Below, one piece after another: positions 1 to 10,238 of a DNA stretch of 64,000 bases. The DNA is from Isoetes taiwanensis (lineage: Eukaryota; Streptophyta; Lycopodiopsida; Isoetales; Isoetaceae), in assembly GCA_021234155.1 (NCBI GenBank), contig JAJEKV010000142.1:496001-560000 (forward strand), given 5' to 3'. The first letter of the stretch is position 1. Each line of letters starts with the position of its first letter. A program made the position numbers and the translations under genes. The notes under the pieces are model-generated. The model saw only the letters and a program-made list of their open reading frames with translations. It did no database searches and was not told the DNA's origin.

Positions 1-1010
1 TTCTGTTGTGATGATGTTTTGACATTCTATGCGCCACTCTTGTGTATTGGGAAGGGGGGTAGAGACCTAGAGCCCAAGTAGTTGTATGATCATAGTTTTA
101 GCCCATTAATTCCCAATTAGTGCGGCCTGTGCATAAGAGCCCCTTTTGTGTGGGTGGCGGAGCTAGACGGTGACAAGGAAGGGCTTGTCGATCACAATTG
201 ATCCCTCTAGTGCGTGGCGGCAGTAGGGAACATTGTGGGCTAGGCCTAATACCACGGCTGCGTCGAGGCGGGGTATGGGCTCGACACCTCTTGGGTGATC
301 GTCATCTTCTAGGGGTTCAAGTCAGATATCTGACGGTGGCTCTCTAGCTGCTTCGCTGTGATTGGCATGAACCTTCCGGAGGAGAGTGATCTCCTCTGCC
401 TCATCGGGGCTGGGGAGATGCAACCCAAGTAGTAGCCCCTTTGGCTATGAACGGCCGGGCTCTGGTCGGGGCTCAATACTTTTCACCCTATCACCAAAAT
501 ATGCACGGGAGGGCGGATGGAATGGACTACCCAGCGACCATGTTTCTAGGCCAGCCAAATCCATTTGCCATGAATTACATGCATTGTTATCCAGGAGACC
601 CAAGCCGTCGGTCTTTCCCCAAGAGTCGAGCACGGGTAGAATTTCCCCATGTTATGTTGATGTCTTGATGTGTTGTTGCAGCTCTTTGTGATATGGTGGA
701 CCACCCTTCGAGGTGGGTATGTTATTGTTGATTGATGTCATGTGCTCATGTGTGTTTACGCTTCCGCAGCTAGATCGATCCCGAGGGAGACGGGATGAAT
801 AACACGTCCATTCTTCCCCGTCGGGTTCTTGGCCACCAGCAAGAGCCCGATGTTAGGTGGACGGCCTCATGTCAGCGGGCAGATGCTGGTTTGAGGGATG
901 ATCTCTAGTTTGTATACGACCGGGGCATCGTATAGGAGCTGGGGCCGTCACACCATCCCTCCCTCCCTCCCTCCCTCTCCCTCTCTCCCTTTCTTTGGAA
1001 TTGAAAAAGA
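1..1010. other. Unassigned repeat-like sequence, no gene seen
   Basis: This stretch is GC-richer than most of the window. It has only short ORFs that overlap on both strands and resemble no family I recognise. The general look (short GC-rich runs ending in a C/T-rich tract) would fit the edge of an old LTR element, but no LTR termini, primer-binding site or coding motif can be demonstrated. Confidence 0.3.
951..993. repeat. Pyrimidine-rich (CCCT)n simple repeat
   Basis: The tract consists of imperfect CCCT and CTCT units directly before the LINE fragment. It is a low-complexity sequence with no evident function. Confidence 0.8.
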
Positions 1011-1013
1011 CAT

Positions 1014-1725
1014 TATGTATTTTCAAAATAAGGGTGAAGTGATTTTAGCTGCAGACTTTACCAGTCGGAAGATGGTAAACAAGCAGCAATTTATACAGAC
1101 ATGCATGACCCACTTTGGTTAGAACAAATGGACAATGACGAACTAGTATCTAATGGTTGGAATAGATGCTCCCTGGATCACACCATTACTATTCTATTGA
1201 CCTTATGCTGCAGTGCTAACATGATTATATGCAATGGTTTGGATAGATTTCCAGGGATGGAGAGAACCACGTGTCGATCCAGAAGCATCATTGACTATGT
1301 TATAATGGCAGATCATACATTACATCAAGTCACAGAATTCCAGATTGGTGAAAAACAGCTAGAATCAAATCATTGTCCGTTGAAGCTTACTATCGCTGCC
1401 AATGCAACATAGTGCAAAATAAAGAACACCATACAGCAAGGATACTATCTCAAACCTGGTTTGAAATATTGCTACCGGGCTAACCTGGAGCAAGATCTGC
1501 ATACCATTAACTAGGACACAGACTTGTCAAAGGCTAGCAAACAATTGTGTGACCTGTTATCAGGCACTGTCACAGAGGTTTTTGCCTCCAAACGCATTTT
1601 GAAAGGGCTACCATGTAATGCATGGTGCGATCATGCTTGTAAGGAAGCGAAATCTAAATGGAGAAATAGTCATGGCCTGACTAAAGAACATTGCAGAAAA
1701 GCCACAAGGCCCCTAAATTTGAACC
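1014..1725 (+). pseudogene. LINE ORF2 fragment: C-terminal endonuclease and EN-RT linker
   Basis: The reading matches the back half of an APE-type endonuclease of a non-LTR retrotransposon. It has GEVILAADFTSR, a decayed form of the catalytic GDFNxR motif, near the start. This is followed by ICNGLDRFPG, SIIDYVIM and QLESNHCPLKLTI; the last corresponds to the conserved S-D-H-x-P motif with N in place of D. The same frame continues through two stop codons into a linker with NAWCDHACKEAKSKWR, typical of the region between endonuclease and reverse transcriptase. No RT follows. The fragment is dead: the catalytic Asp/Asn are changed, in-frame stops are present and both ends are missing. Confidence 0.7.
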
Positions 1726-2690
1726 ATTATAATTTTTTTTTTAATAGTTTGTTAGTGAAAACCAAATCCATAAATCAGTACATGTTGTGGGTTCAAATGT
1801 TTACAAACCATGTCTAGTTATCTATATAGTTCATTAACATATTTTTCTAAGGTGATAAGACAACATTGTTTTATGACATGGTATCGAAACATGACAATTC
1901 TAATTGGTCTCTGTGACAACTTAAACTATATGATATGTACTATTGTTTAGCATGTTAAGTTTATTAAACTGGTTTTTTATCACATCTATCTTCTTCAATA
2001 TATTGACATGGTAATTTTAAGCGCATATTTCTCATGATGCTTTACAAGTGATTAATCACCAATACACAACGTGGTAAACGATCTTGGTTTAAATATGCTA
2101 ATGACTTTTTTTACCCTATTTTTCTCCGTGGTACTAACATATAATTATCTCAATTAGATTTTCTAACAACTTAAAATGTCTAATACGAAGTAATTTATTT
2201 ACTTGGTTTATACATATTTTTTTCCTACAATATTATTGCATGGTCTAAACATGCTAGTTTAGACATGTATAAGATTCTCATAGTTTATGCCTATGGTTTC
2301 CCCACATGGCACCATGCTTTCATTGTGGTGGCTAATAATATTACATGAATGAGAATTGGACTATGCAACAACCATATCAAGAACAATTATCATATTAAGA
2401 ACAATAATGAAAAATGATTACAAGTTTTTGAATAGTGTAAAGAAAGTATAGACATAGAAGCACTTGGGAGGTTCTCATGGAAACAAATGTTCGGACAATT
2501 AACATGGAAACAAATGTACTCTTGGCAATAAACGTTCCTGCTCCTTCAAAAATACAATCATCCTTCCCATTGTCTGCACAGAATACACCAGTGGTCTCTC
2601 TTGTTGCAACAACAGATTCTCGTTTAGCAGTACCAAGTTCTCGTATCATACCAACATTATACTCGTATGTATAAAAGATGGTCGTCACAC
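1726..2690. other. AT-rich intergenic sequence, nothing recognised
   Basis: The stretch is AT-rich, with poly-T and poly-A runs and no convincing ORF, RNA gene or element terminus. Confidence 0.5.
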
Positions 2691-2775
2691 GGATGCAAAA
2701 GGGTGGTTGCACAAGACAGGGTTTGAACTCGCAACCTTCCAATTGCGAGTCGCACACCCTTGCCAAGTGCATTAC
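2688..2775 (-). repeat. tRNA-derived (SINE-like) Pol III promoter
   Basis: On the minus strand a box-A-like TGGCAAGGGTG (2766-2756) is followed about 38 nt later by a box-B-like GAGTTCAAACC (2730-2720). Between them, GCGACTCGCAATTGG and GGTTGCGAG resemble a tRNA anticodon arm and T-arm stem. It is not a full tRNA: no closed acceptor stem was found. This is the usual head of a plant tRNA-derived SINE. The body and tail were not delimited. Confidence 0.5.
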
Positions 2776-2813
2776 TAATATTTGTTGAAAACATTTCTTC
2801 ACGTCTTCCTCAT

Positions 2814-3081
2814 ATGTGGGACTATCTCTAGGAGGTTCTAGAATATTCTAGAACTTAAATGCATGCGCGACATTTGGCACGATCTCATCCATTGGAGTGG
2901 CGCGATCTTGACCGTTGGCCTAGATATATAAAGAGGCACCTCCTTCTTGTCGAACCATTCCGGTTCAACACCAGTCTTGAGCCTTCTAGGCATCTGTCTC
3001 GTGTTCCTGCTTGCCTTCGGGCAAGCTCCGAGGTTTTTTGAACCAGATTCGTCTTGTTATTCGGCTCCACCCTCACAGGTA
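2814..3081 (+). repeat. Putative 5' LTR / leader of the gypsy element
   Basis: The stretch begins TGTGGGACTA and contains a TATA box followed by a leader running into gag. These are the expected parts of a 5' LTR. The right border is uncertain (a CACA near 3077-3081 precedes GGTATCCTACAGAT, only weakly like an initiator-Met primer-binding site). No second LTR copy lies downstream of the chromodomain, so the element cannot be closed. Confidence 0.35.
2925..2933 (+). promoter_or_regulatory. TATA box in putative gypsy LTR
   Basis: TATATAAAG lies about 200 nt upstream of the gag reading frame, in the position expected for the LTR promoter. Confidence 0.5.
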
Positions 3082-3136
3082 TCCTACAGATCGAGAATAG
3101 GTCGGACTAGTTGGCTCTCTTCATTCTGGGTCAGCC

Positions 3137-3720
3137 TTGAGTTGGTTTGTCCCCCTGCTGGAGAAAGGAGCTCCCGAGTTGCAAAATTTTGCTTTATTCA
3201 CTGCAAAGCTCGAGGCATGCTTTGGAGACACCGATCGTCAGCGCACATCAGTCACAAAGCTTTGCAATCTAAGGCAAGGCTCTCGTCCAGCTTCAGTATA
3301 TACATCGGAATTTCGTCAAATTGCGGTAGATACTGCCTGGGATGATGTTGCACTTCGAGATTGTTTCCGAAGGGGGTTACGTGAGGATGTCAAAGATATG
3401 CTGTTGTCTATGAAGGACCCTCAGACTTTAGAAGAATCCATCAGATTTGCGGTTCGATGCTATAATCGGCTCTTCGAGCGCAGGTAGGAGAGACGTAGTC
3501 AGGTCTTCCCAATCACACAAGCGCCTGTAGCTACGCCTTCCTCGGTTTCATCTGTAGAATCCAACAGATCCAGACCTGAGCCTATACAGATTGATCGGGC
3601 AGTTCGAGGACCTTTATCTGCCGCCGAGAAACAGCATCAGAAAGAGGCTAATATTTGCCTCTACTGTGGAGGAGCTGGCCATATTGCTCATGGATGCCCT
3701 ATGAAGCGCCCAAATCAGTC
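3137..3720 (+). pseudogene. Gypsy gag: capsid region and CCHC zinc knuckle
   Basis: The capsid-like part reads on from about 3137 with KLCNLRQGS, VYTSEFRQIA and DCFRRGLREDVKDML, all typical of plant Ty3/gypsy Gag (retrotrans_gag). A stop (TAG) follows NRLFERR near 3485, after which the same product continues. The nucleocapsid knuckle CLYCGGAGHIAHGC (C-x2-C-x4-H-x4-C) lies around 3655-3698 and is intact. Gag would package element RNA. The start codon is not certain, because frames 2947 and 3137 overlap. Confidence 0.75.
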
Positions 3721-4230
3721 GAAAAATCGTTCGAGCCCCGTCCGAGTAGTAGGAATCTCTCGACGGTTGCTTGACATTCCTTCAACTCCTCCCAGATGTG
3801 ACGAAGGTTTTATTCCCTCGGACAAGGTCCATAAAGAATTTTTTATCTCTATTTCATTGGAGTCGGAGGATGGGAGGATAGAGACGATGGCGCAACTTGA
3901 TTGTGGTGCGAATGCCTGCTTCATGGATAGTATGTTCGCTACTAAGCACGCCATTCCTAGAAGCAGGATCGAGCGCCTTAGCTCTGTTAATGTGATTGAT
4001 GGGCGTGAGATCTCGTCAGGCGCAGTCACATAATGTACTGCACCTCTTTACGTTTTGTTCGAGGGAACTTCTTGTAATATTTCCTTCAATCTCATTGCGA
4101 GCCCACATGGGCCAGTAGTCTTGGGTCTGCCCTGGCTCGAGCTACATAACCCACAGATTGATTGGCATACTAGATCCTTTCGGTTTGCTGATTCGAGATC
4201 TAGTTCCAGTTCATCAATAGTTCAGGCCTC
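3721..4230 (+). pseudogene. Gypsy aspartic protease region
   Basis: The active-site loop reads AQLDCGANACFMD (around 3890-3930), a D-C-G-A version of the D-S/T-G-A motif. It is followed, after an in-frame stop near 4031, by VLGLPWLELHNPQIDW, the second conserved strand of plant gypsy proteases. Immediately downstream is a low-complexity tract rich in Ala, Pro, Val and Ser (about 4230-4490) that fits a linker. Confidence 0.7.
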
Positions 4231-4762
4231 TGCACCAATATCTACTTCAGTCCATACAGTATCGTGGGCTCCTGATTCTATTCTTGCTATTCCTGTTTCT
4301 GCTCCATGTCCCGATTTGGCTCTTATCTCTGCTCCAGTTCATGTCTCAGATTCTGACCATTCTAGATGATGTTCTAGCTCCAGTTCTTGTTCCAATTCTT
4401 GCTCCAGTTTCAGTTCCTGTCCCTGTTGCTCCTACTTTTGCTCCTGTTCCTGCTCTCACTCCTGTTCTTGATCCTGCTTCTATAGAGGCTTCTTCGCGCC
4501 CTCAGCTCCGTATCTCGAAGATCTCTCTTCACAAGTTTATTAGATCCGGTAGGCAAGATTCCAGATCAGCATTTGCAATCCAAGTCCATCATTCGACTAG
4601 CTCTGCTTCAAAACGTCTGCTCTTGTCCTTCCTGATAAGTACAAGAATTTTGGCGATGTTTTTGATAAGGTCAAAGTCAGCAAGCTTCCGGAGCATCGTC
4701 CTTATGACTACCCCATTGATCTTCAACCAGGGACGACCCCGCCATTTGGCCCTATCTATGGC

Positions 4763-6065
4763 TTGTCGCCAACAGAATTGGAGACTTTGCGGACCTATAT
4801 TGAGGGGAATCTTGTAATTGGGTTTATTCGACATTTTCAGTCACCTGCAGGTGCTGCCATCTTCTTTGTTTCCAAGAAGGATGGTTCTTTGCGGCTGGTT
4901 GTGGATTATCGCGGCCTCAACAAGATCACCATGCGTAATCGGTATCCTCTCCCTCTGATTCCAGAATTACGTGAGCCGCTACAAGGTGCGCGATACTTCA
5001 CGAAAATTGATCTTTGAGGAGCCTATAATCTTATTTGTATCAGGGAAGGTGATGAGTGGAAGACAGCCTTTCGAACTCGGTATGGTCATTTTGAGTATAG
5101 TGTCATGCCTTTCGGCTTTACCAATGCTCCAGCGGTCTGTCAGCACATGGCTAACGATGTTTTCGGGGAGTTTTTGGTTTAGATCTTTTTGTTATCGTCT
5201 ATCTAGATGATATCCTGGTTTATTCGAAGACTTTGGAGGAGCATGAAGAACATGTCAGGAAGGTCCTCCAGAAGCTACGGGAACATGGACTTTATGCCAA
5301 GCTAGAGAAGTGTCAATTCGAGCAGGACAATGTCGAGTTTCTGAGATATCGCATCACATCTCATGGTGTTACCATAGATCTAGAGAAGGTCAGCACAGTT
5401 CTTGATTGGGAAACACCTTCCTCGGTTAAAGATGTACAGTGCTTCTTGGGGTTTGCTAATTTTTATCGCCGCTTCATCAAGGACTATTCGGAGGTCTTCT
5501 TGCCTTTGACACGTCTCACCAGGAAGGATATACCTTTTAAGCGGACAATTGAAGGAGAATCAGTATTCATCATCCTGAAGCATGCTTTTATGGCAGCACC
5601 TGTTCTTGCACACCCGGATCCTGCGCGTCCCTATATTCTCGAAGCTGATGCATCAGATTTTGCTCTTGGCAGCATCTTGTCGCAAGAGGGGGATGATCAT
5701 GAGCTGCACCCGATCGCCTATCATTCCCGAAAGTTCCTGACTGCAGAAATCAACTATCCTATTTACGATAAGGAACTTTTGGCGATTGTTGACTCTTTTC
5801 AGGAGTGGCGACGATTTCTTGATGGTTCTCCTCATAAGGTGACTGTGTATACGGACCATCGCAATCTAGATCTAGAGTATTTTCAGTCTGCTCGAGTTCT
5901 TAATCGTCGTCAAGTTCGGTGGCATACACAGGTGCTATCCCACTTTGATTTCATCATCAAATTTCGGTCTGGCACGCTTCAAGGGAAACGAGATGTCTTT
6001 CTCGCAGATCTTATTTCGAACCTAAGGCGGGGGAGCCAACATTTGATCAGCAATCACAGGTTATT
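4763..6065 (+). pseudogene. Gypsy reverse transcriptase and RNase H
   Basis: The RT begins with SPTELETLRTYIE and carries SKKDGSLRLVVDYRGLN, RYPLPLIPEL and the catalytic box YLDDILVYS (YLDD at 5200-5211). A TGA replaces the usual Arg after KIDL (5016), and a frameshift lies just before the YLDD box (about 5180). RNase H follows: LEADASDFALG, YDKELLAIVDSF and VTVYTDHRNL hold the expected acidic residues. From 5233 onward the frame is open to 6069. The domain would copy element RNA into DNA. As written it cannot be made as one polypeptide. Confidence 0.85.
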
Positions 6066-6124
6066 CTAGAACCTGATCGTTTACAGCTCATGGCCAACTT
6101 GGCTCAGTATCGTCTTCCCGACAA

Positions 6125-7015
6125 ATGAGGTTGGACTATGATCATTTTGAGGTTCGAGATGGACTTCTGTTTCATGATGGATTCCTGTATATTCTGGATG
6201 GTACCCCTCGATTTTCAGTTCTGCAATCCTATCATAATTCTCCTCTCGCCGACCATTTTGGCATTGCCAAGACTCTGGAACTTATTGCTCGAGATTATTG
6301 GTGGCCAGGTCTCCGTCGCAGTGTTGAGACTTTTGAGCCTTTACCAGTTCCAGCTGGTCCTTGGAAGAGTATTTCGGTGGATTTTATTGTCGACCTTCCA
6401 TCCTCCCAGGGCCACGCCGCCATCCTTCTTGTTGTTGACCGTTTTTCCAAGATAGCACATTTCATTCCTTGCAGCACTTCTATCTCCAGTTCGTGAGGTG
6501 GTTCGACTCCATGGCTTACCAGATAACATTGTCAGTGACCGCGGCCCCCAGTTTATTGCTAGCTTTTGGAAGCGTCTATTGCAACTCTTGCATGTGGAAC
6601 GTTCACTCTCTTCCGGACATCACCCAGAGACCAATGGGCAGGTGGAGCACACTAATCAAACACTTGAGCAGTATTTGTGATGCTTCATCAATTATCAGCA
6701 GGATGACTGGGTTGATTGGTTACCGTTGGCAGAATTTGCTTACAATAATTCTGTCCATGCCTCCACAGGCCAAACTTCGTTCTTTATTAATTTTGGCATG
6801 CATCCCCGGTGGTCTTCCACATGCTCCAAGATGATCTTCAGCACCATCTCCTCCAGGCCCAAGCACGTTATCGTTATCATGCAGATCAGCACCGTCAGGA
6901 CGCTCCTCATTTTACAGTTGGTGATCTTGTTTGGCTCTTGCATCGGGATTTGCCGACAGTTCGCCCTTGTAACAAGCTCGACTATTGGCGTTTAGGTCCC
7001 TATCGGATCATTTAA
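6125..7015 (+). pseudogene. Gypsy integrase with two internal deletions
   Basis: The start of the zinc-binding domain is present (ADHFGIAKTLELI, DYWWPGLRRSVE). It then jumps directly to EPLPVPAGPWKSISVDF, so the C-x2-C half of the HHCC finger has been deleted near 6332. The core has DFIVDLPS (first Asp), SDRGPQF (second Asp) and [20 protein letters not shown] with the catalytic Glu. A further short deletion and frameshift lie at about 6480-6500. The C-terminal region has GDLVWLLHRDLPT and the KLDYWRLGPYRI (GPY/F) module. Confidence 0.8.
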
Positions 7016-7072
7016 TGAGTTGGTGATGCTGCTTTCCGTCTTGAGCTTCCGCCATCAGTTCGAGTTCACCCA

Positions 7073-7384
7073 ATGTTCCATGTGTCTTTGTTGGAACTCT
7101 ATATGGCGAATCCATTTCCAGATCGAGTACCTCCACCTCCACCACTAGTCGAGATTGATGATCATGAGGAGTTCGAGGTTCGAGAGATTCTGGACTCCAA
7201 GTTTCTTTGTCGACGATTGTATTACTTTGTCGATTGGGAAGGTTACTCGCCAAGTGATAGAACCTGGGAGTCTGCCGAGAATCTGACTAATGCACCTGAC
7301 AAAATTGCGGAGTTTCACCGACATTACTCGAACAAGCCAAGTTTGAGTCCCGGTCCCAGCTCCGAGGACTCGTCGCCATCGTAG
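7073..7384 (+). pseudogene. Gypsy integrase C-terminal chromodomain
   Basis: The reading MFHVSLLELY followed by EFEVREILDSKF, YFVDWEGYSPSDRTWE and PDKIAEFHRHY is a chromodomain (about 7165-7330). Its aromatic cage positions (Y/F, W, W) are kept. In chromoviruses this domain directs integration to heterochromatin marked by histone H3 methylation. It closes the pol frame with a TAG at 7382-7384. Confidence 0.9.
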
Positions 7385-8130
7385 GAGAGGGATGGTTGTG
7401 TGAGCAATCAATTGCCAAAGAGAAAGAATACTATAATTTTGCAAGATCGTGAAAAGAGACAAAAAATAGAGATATACTGCACCCATGCAAAATAGAAGGG
7501 TTATGGACTGAAATACTATTTTATTTCCAACCAGAAGCAACTTATAGGGTATTGGAGAAAAAAGCGAAAACAGACTAGAGCCAAATAAAGGAAACAGCTG
7601 ATCGCTTGGTATTCAAGTAGCTAAATAAGCTCTACCTTGATGCAACAAGTTCTCAAACACAGAAGAAAAATACTTGCCATGGTGCCCTCTCAATATTTCC
7701 TTTGAAGCCTACTCTCGCAAGTGCAATAACTGAACACGTCATGTTCGTGATGCAACGAAGCAAAGATGGCTTTGGCAAAAATGAACCGTGTTACAACTCA
7801 GCAACTTCTCTGCAATCACCAGTGTTACCTCCAAATAGCACTGGTTGGACAAGATAGTTATAAGTGGTCTAATATGGTTCACAAATATAAGATGCAGTTT
7901 CATTGACTCTAGCAAGAGAAGGTAGATCTGCCAAATCTCTATCATAATCAATTGACAAGGAAAAGAAGGATGTGTACAACAAGTTGAAGTTATAAGCAGA
8001 GAAATGCTAAGAAAAAAGGGGCTAAGACAACTTTTGGAATAAAGGAAAAACCTGGAAGCACCATTGGTCAGATTTATATTGAGCTGATCTGAAATAACAC
8101 AAAGCACAAAGGCAGTGTGCATGTCTGTTG
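7385..8130. other. Intergenic, no gene or 3' LTR found
   Basis: I searched for a second copy of the putative 5' LTR downstream of the chromodomain and found none. The sequence is AT-rich with no recognisable product on either strand. Confidence 0.4.
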
Positions 8131-8134
8131 ATAC

Positions 8135-8400
8135 CTGAGCTCAAGATCTTTGACATTATGCACCACAAACTTGTAGAAGCAATTAGGCCGCATCTGTCTT
8201 GCCTTCTTATGGAAGCCATATCCAATGTTGGGCATCAAAGCAACACCCTTGAATTTACGCCTCACTTTGGAATTTGTACCGTTCGGCTCTAAGAAGACAT
8301 TGAAAAAAGACCAATGCTTGAAACAAGGAAGGAATTTCTACCGTAACACATCTTTTTCGATCGCCCTGTCAGTGTATAAACTTCTTAACGACCTCACCAT
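8135..8400 (-). pseudogene. RPL32: Ribosomal protein eL32 (RPL32) pseudogene fragment
   Basis: The minus strand encodes [20 protein letters not shown] and [14 protein letters not shown], which match the central core of cytosolic large-subunit protein eL32. Upstream pieces VKKFIH and PNGTNSKV correspond to the family's N-terminal VKKF and PKGIDSRV segments. They are in other frames and are interrupted by stops. Similarity ends at GAGCTCAG/GTATCA (8135/8134), which has the form of a splice donor. The C-terminal third (Y-C-A-E-I-A-H-N-V and R-L-R-S region) was not found in the next 700 bp. Frameshifts plus truncation make it a pseudogene. The possible retained donor favours a DNA-level duplicate over a processed copy, but this is inference. 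Confidence 0.75.
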
Positions 8401-8512
8401 CTTACCTTGGCAATCCGATCACGGGGATGCACCCAAAGATAATGGAAAGCTTTCAGCATCAATCTCGTCTTAACGTTCCGATCATGGAAATGCGCCAAAG
8501 AGAATGAAAAAC
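8401..8512 (-). repeat. Imperfect ~55-bp tandem duplication in the eL32 5' region
   Basis: On the minus strand, CTCTTTGGCGCATTTCCATG followed by ATCGGAACGTTAAGA is repeated just downstream as ATCTTTGGGTGCATCCCCGTG followed by ATCGGATTGCCAAGG. The two copies flank GATTGATGCTGAAAGC. This looks like a local duplication of the 5' leader of the pseudogene. Confidence 0.5.
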
Positions 8513-8549
8513 CCTAACCTCTTTCCAAAGAAACCCTAACCCTAACCCA
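8505..8549 (-). promoter_or_regulatory. Telo-box cluster (AAACCCTAA) upstream of eL32 pseudogene
   Basis: AAACCCTAACC occurs at about 8509-8519, and AAACCCTAACCCTAACCC at 8531-8548. Telo-boxes are classic elements of plant ribosomal-protein promoters and work in either orientation. They sit about 110-150 bp upstream of the first recognisable eL32 codons. This supports the view that the pseudogene came with its promoter. Confidence 0.55.
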
Positions 8550-9050
8550 TTTTTGAGCTTTTTCTGGAACCATCAATTAAAATGTGGCCCAATGTTAAAT
8601 CTGATTATAAGTAAATTAGTCTATCGTGCCTTTTAAATTCTTTTGGCAAACCCCATGTGAATTGGGGATGCTACGATATGTTAAATTATTAAAGGGCTAA
8701 CTCGTAAAATGATAATGTAGGAGCTTTAATCGAGTAGTTTTACGACAAAACCCACATAGGCTAAAGTTACGCTCCAACTTATGTATTAGATTATTTTTCG
8801 GCCGGAGAGATTCCTATCGGTAAAATTTCGAGGCAACTCACGAGTGGCGGAGCCGTGAGTGTGCTGCCAAGAAATTTTTCTGGCCGGAATCTCGAGGCCG
8901 GAAAATATCAAACGTAATACACTCCTGGGCAAATTACGTACAAAAAAATTTCCGGCGGGACATTTTTTTCACTGAACGGCGATGGCGAATGCGGGCTTTC
9001 TCTACATTTGGGGGATACGGATGTGGCTATGGCAGATGCATCTAGATCTC
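8550..9050. other. Intergenic, nothing recognised
   Basis: The stretch is AT-rich, with scattered CCGG-containing short repeats (GGCCGGA, TTTCCGGC) and no convincing ORF or element end. Confidence 0.35.
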
Positions 9051-9059
9051 CATGGAGCA

Positions 9060-9205
9060 TAAACAGGCTTTATGGCGAGAACAAGCAAGTTTATGGCAAG
9101 AAACAGGGTTTCTCATGGAGCAAGAACGGCTGTGGCAGGGAGAGAAAGAACGACTATGGCAGAGGGACCAAGAATGGCTATGGCGAGAAACATGCAAGCA
9201 CGGAT
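9060..9205 (+). repeat. Degenerate 21-24 bp minisatellite, open in two frames
   Basis: A unit centred on CTATGGC(A/G)(A/G)(G/A) recurs every 21-24 bp at least six times. In one frame it reads as heptad-like LWREQAS, LWQETGF, LMEQER, LWQGEKER, LWQRDQEW, LWRE. In another frame it reads as Gly/Tyr/Lys-rich repeats. No start, domain or downstream gene supports translation. Confidence 0.5.
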
Positions 9206-9214
9206 ACGGCATAG

Positions 9215-9730
9215 AAGCTTGGAGCTTTTTCCAATGATACAGAAAAATATGCCTGGGCTTCTTCCCATGGCAGAGGAACTTCTCTGATTTAGATTTCAGA
9301 AGCCGATCCACTCTTATAAGGTAACTTGGTTCTGCTTCTGTATAGCTAGCGCCTTCGATCTAGCCTTGCTTCTGCATCTACACAGCTATGGCAGCTGGAC
9401 ATGGAGGCCCTGCCCAGATTAAAAAACCAGCATGGCAGCGCCGCCATACACAGGCAGAAGAAGAAATACGCCGTATAAAATTGACGAAATTTTACAGTAA
9501 TTCGCTCCAGGTGTGTATTACGGGCGGCACATGTTTACAACGAAAAAGAAATTTGTACCTTAACAAATATCTTCCGTTTACTTATGAAGGGCACACGTTG
9601 CGTTAGTTAGATCATTTCTCAACATAGTCAAAACAAATAACTCTAAAGTAAGCAATGCCTATGTCACAGCTACCTATCTAATCCCAAAAAATTTTGGAAC
9701 ACACTGCGCAAGAACAGAAAGTAGAAATTC
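9215..9730. other. Intergenic, nothing recognised
   Basis: Only short spurious ORFs are present. There are no RNA features and no element ends. Confidence 0.35.
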
Positions 9731-9734
9731 ACTT

Positions 9735-10238
9735 TATTATCTGATTTACTCTGGAAGCATGTGCATACTATTTATCATCACCCAGAAGAGAACCTTGGCT
9801 CTATCCAGCATAATCGACTAAATTTGTTGATCTCAGCAGAAGAGGTGGCTGATGGCATATCATGTTTGGCAAACGGTAAAGCCAAGGTTACTCAAGGCCT
9901 TTGCGCATAACATTTCCCATATAGGGCCTTCCCTCATAGGGCTCTTTTGGTCAGCAAGAATAAAGGATGGTTTCAGGATGTGGTTAAGTGGCTAAAGAAG
10001 TGGGATATTGATTGGCAGGATGCAATTCCTGTAGGCAATAACCCGAGGCAATGGATTTTTGATAAGGTACATAAAAAGACATGGTCCCAACCTAAAACAA
10101 AAATGATTCTGTACAGGCAAAACACGAACCCTAGCTTGGAAGTAGCCAAGTACCTACAAGAAAATATCTCCAAAAAGAAAAGACATGCAATAGGACGAAT
10201 TCGTCTTAGCTCACATCATTTGGGAGTGGAGACTGGTT
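9735..10238 (+). pseudogene. LINE ORF2 fragment with RT core deleted
   Basis: Positions 9738-9895 encode the N-terminal lead of a LINE reverse transcriptase, with LLISAEEVADGISCLANGKA equivalent to the E-E-V...L-x-x-x-K-A block. From about 9947 the reading jumps to the post-RT region: SKNKGWFQDVVKWLKKWDID, then KKKRHAIGRIRLSSHHLGVE. The latter aligns with QRIARYRVSSHHLEIETG of the nearly intact LINE at 41.6-45.6 kb. The whole catalytic palm is therefore missing. The reading stops at about 10238, where an antisense integrase fragment begins, and resumes at about 10676. Confidence 0.65.

Larger units (their letters stand above)
2814..7384 (+). mobile_element. Decayed Ty3/gypsy chromovirus (gag-PR-RT-RH-IN-chromodomain)
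   Basis: The order of domains on the plus strand is gag with zinc knuckle, protease, reverse transcriptase, RNase H, integrase and C-terminal chromodomain. That order defines a Ty3/gypsy chromovirus. The element is inactive, with at least five stops or frameshifts across gag and pol, two deletions inside integrase and no recognisable 3' LTR. Several stops are TGA where the family has Arg (for example after KIDL at about 5016 and in EQYL-stop-CF at about 6679), as expected from C-to-T decay of CGA codons. Confidence 0.9.

Noticed and set aside
386-691. Protein-coding gene in the first kilobase
   Set aside because: Overlapping frames on both strands, alternative non-ATG start and no recognisable domain. 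It fits GC-rich repeat sequence.
2688-2775. Functional tRNA gene
   Set aside because: A and B boxes are present, but no acceptor stem pairing or complete cloverleaf could be found.
8531-8548. Interstitial telomere repeat
   Set aside because: Only about two and a half CCCTAA units lie here, beside a ribosomal-protein pseudogene. A promoter telo-box explains them better.
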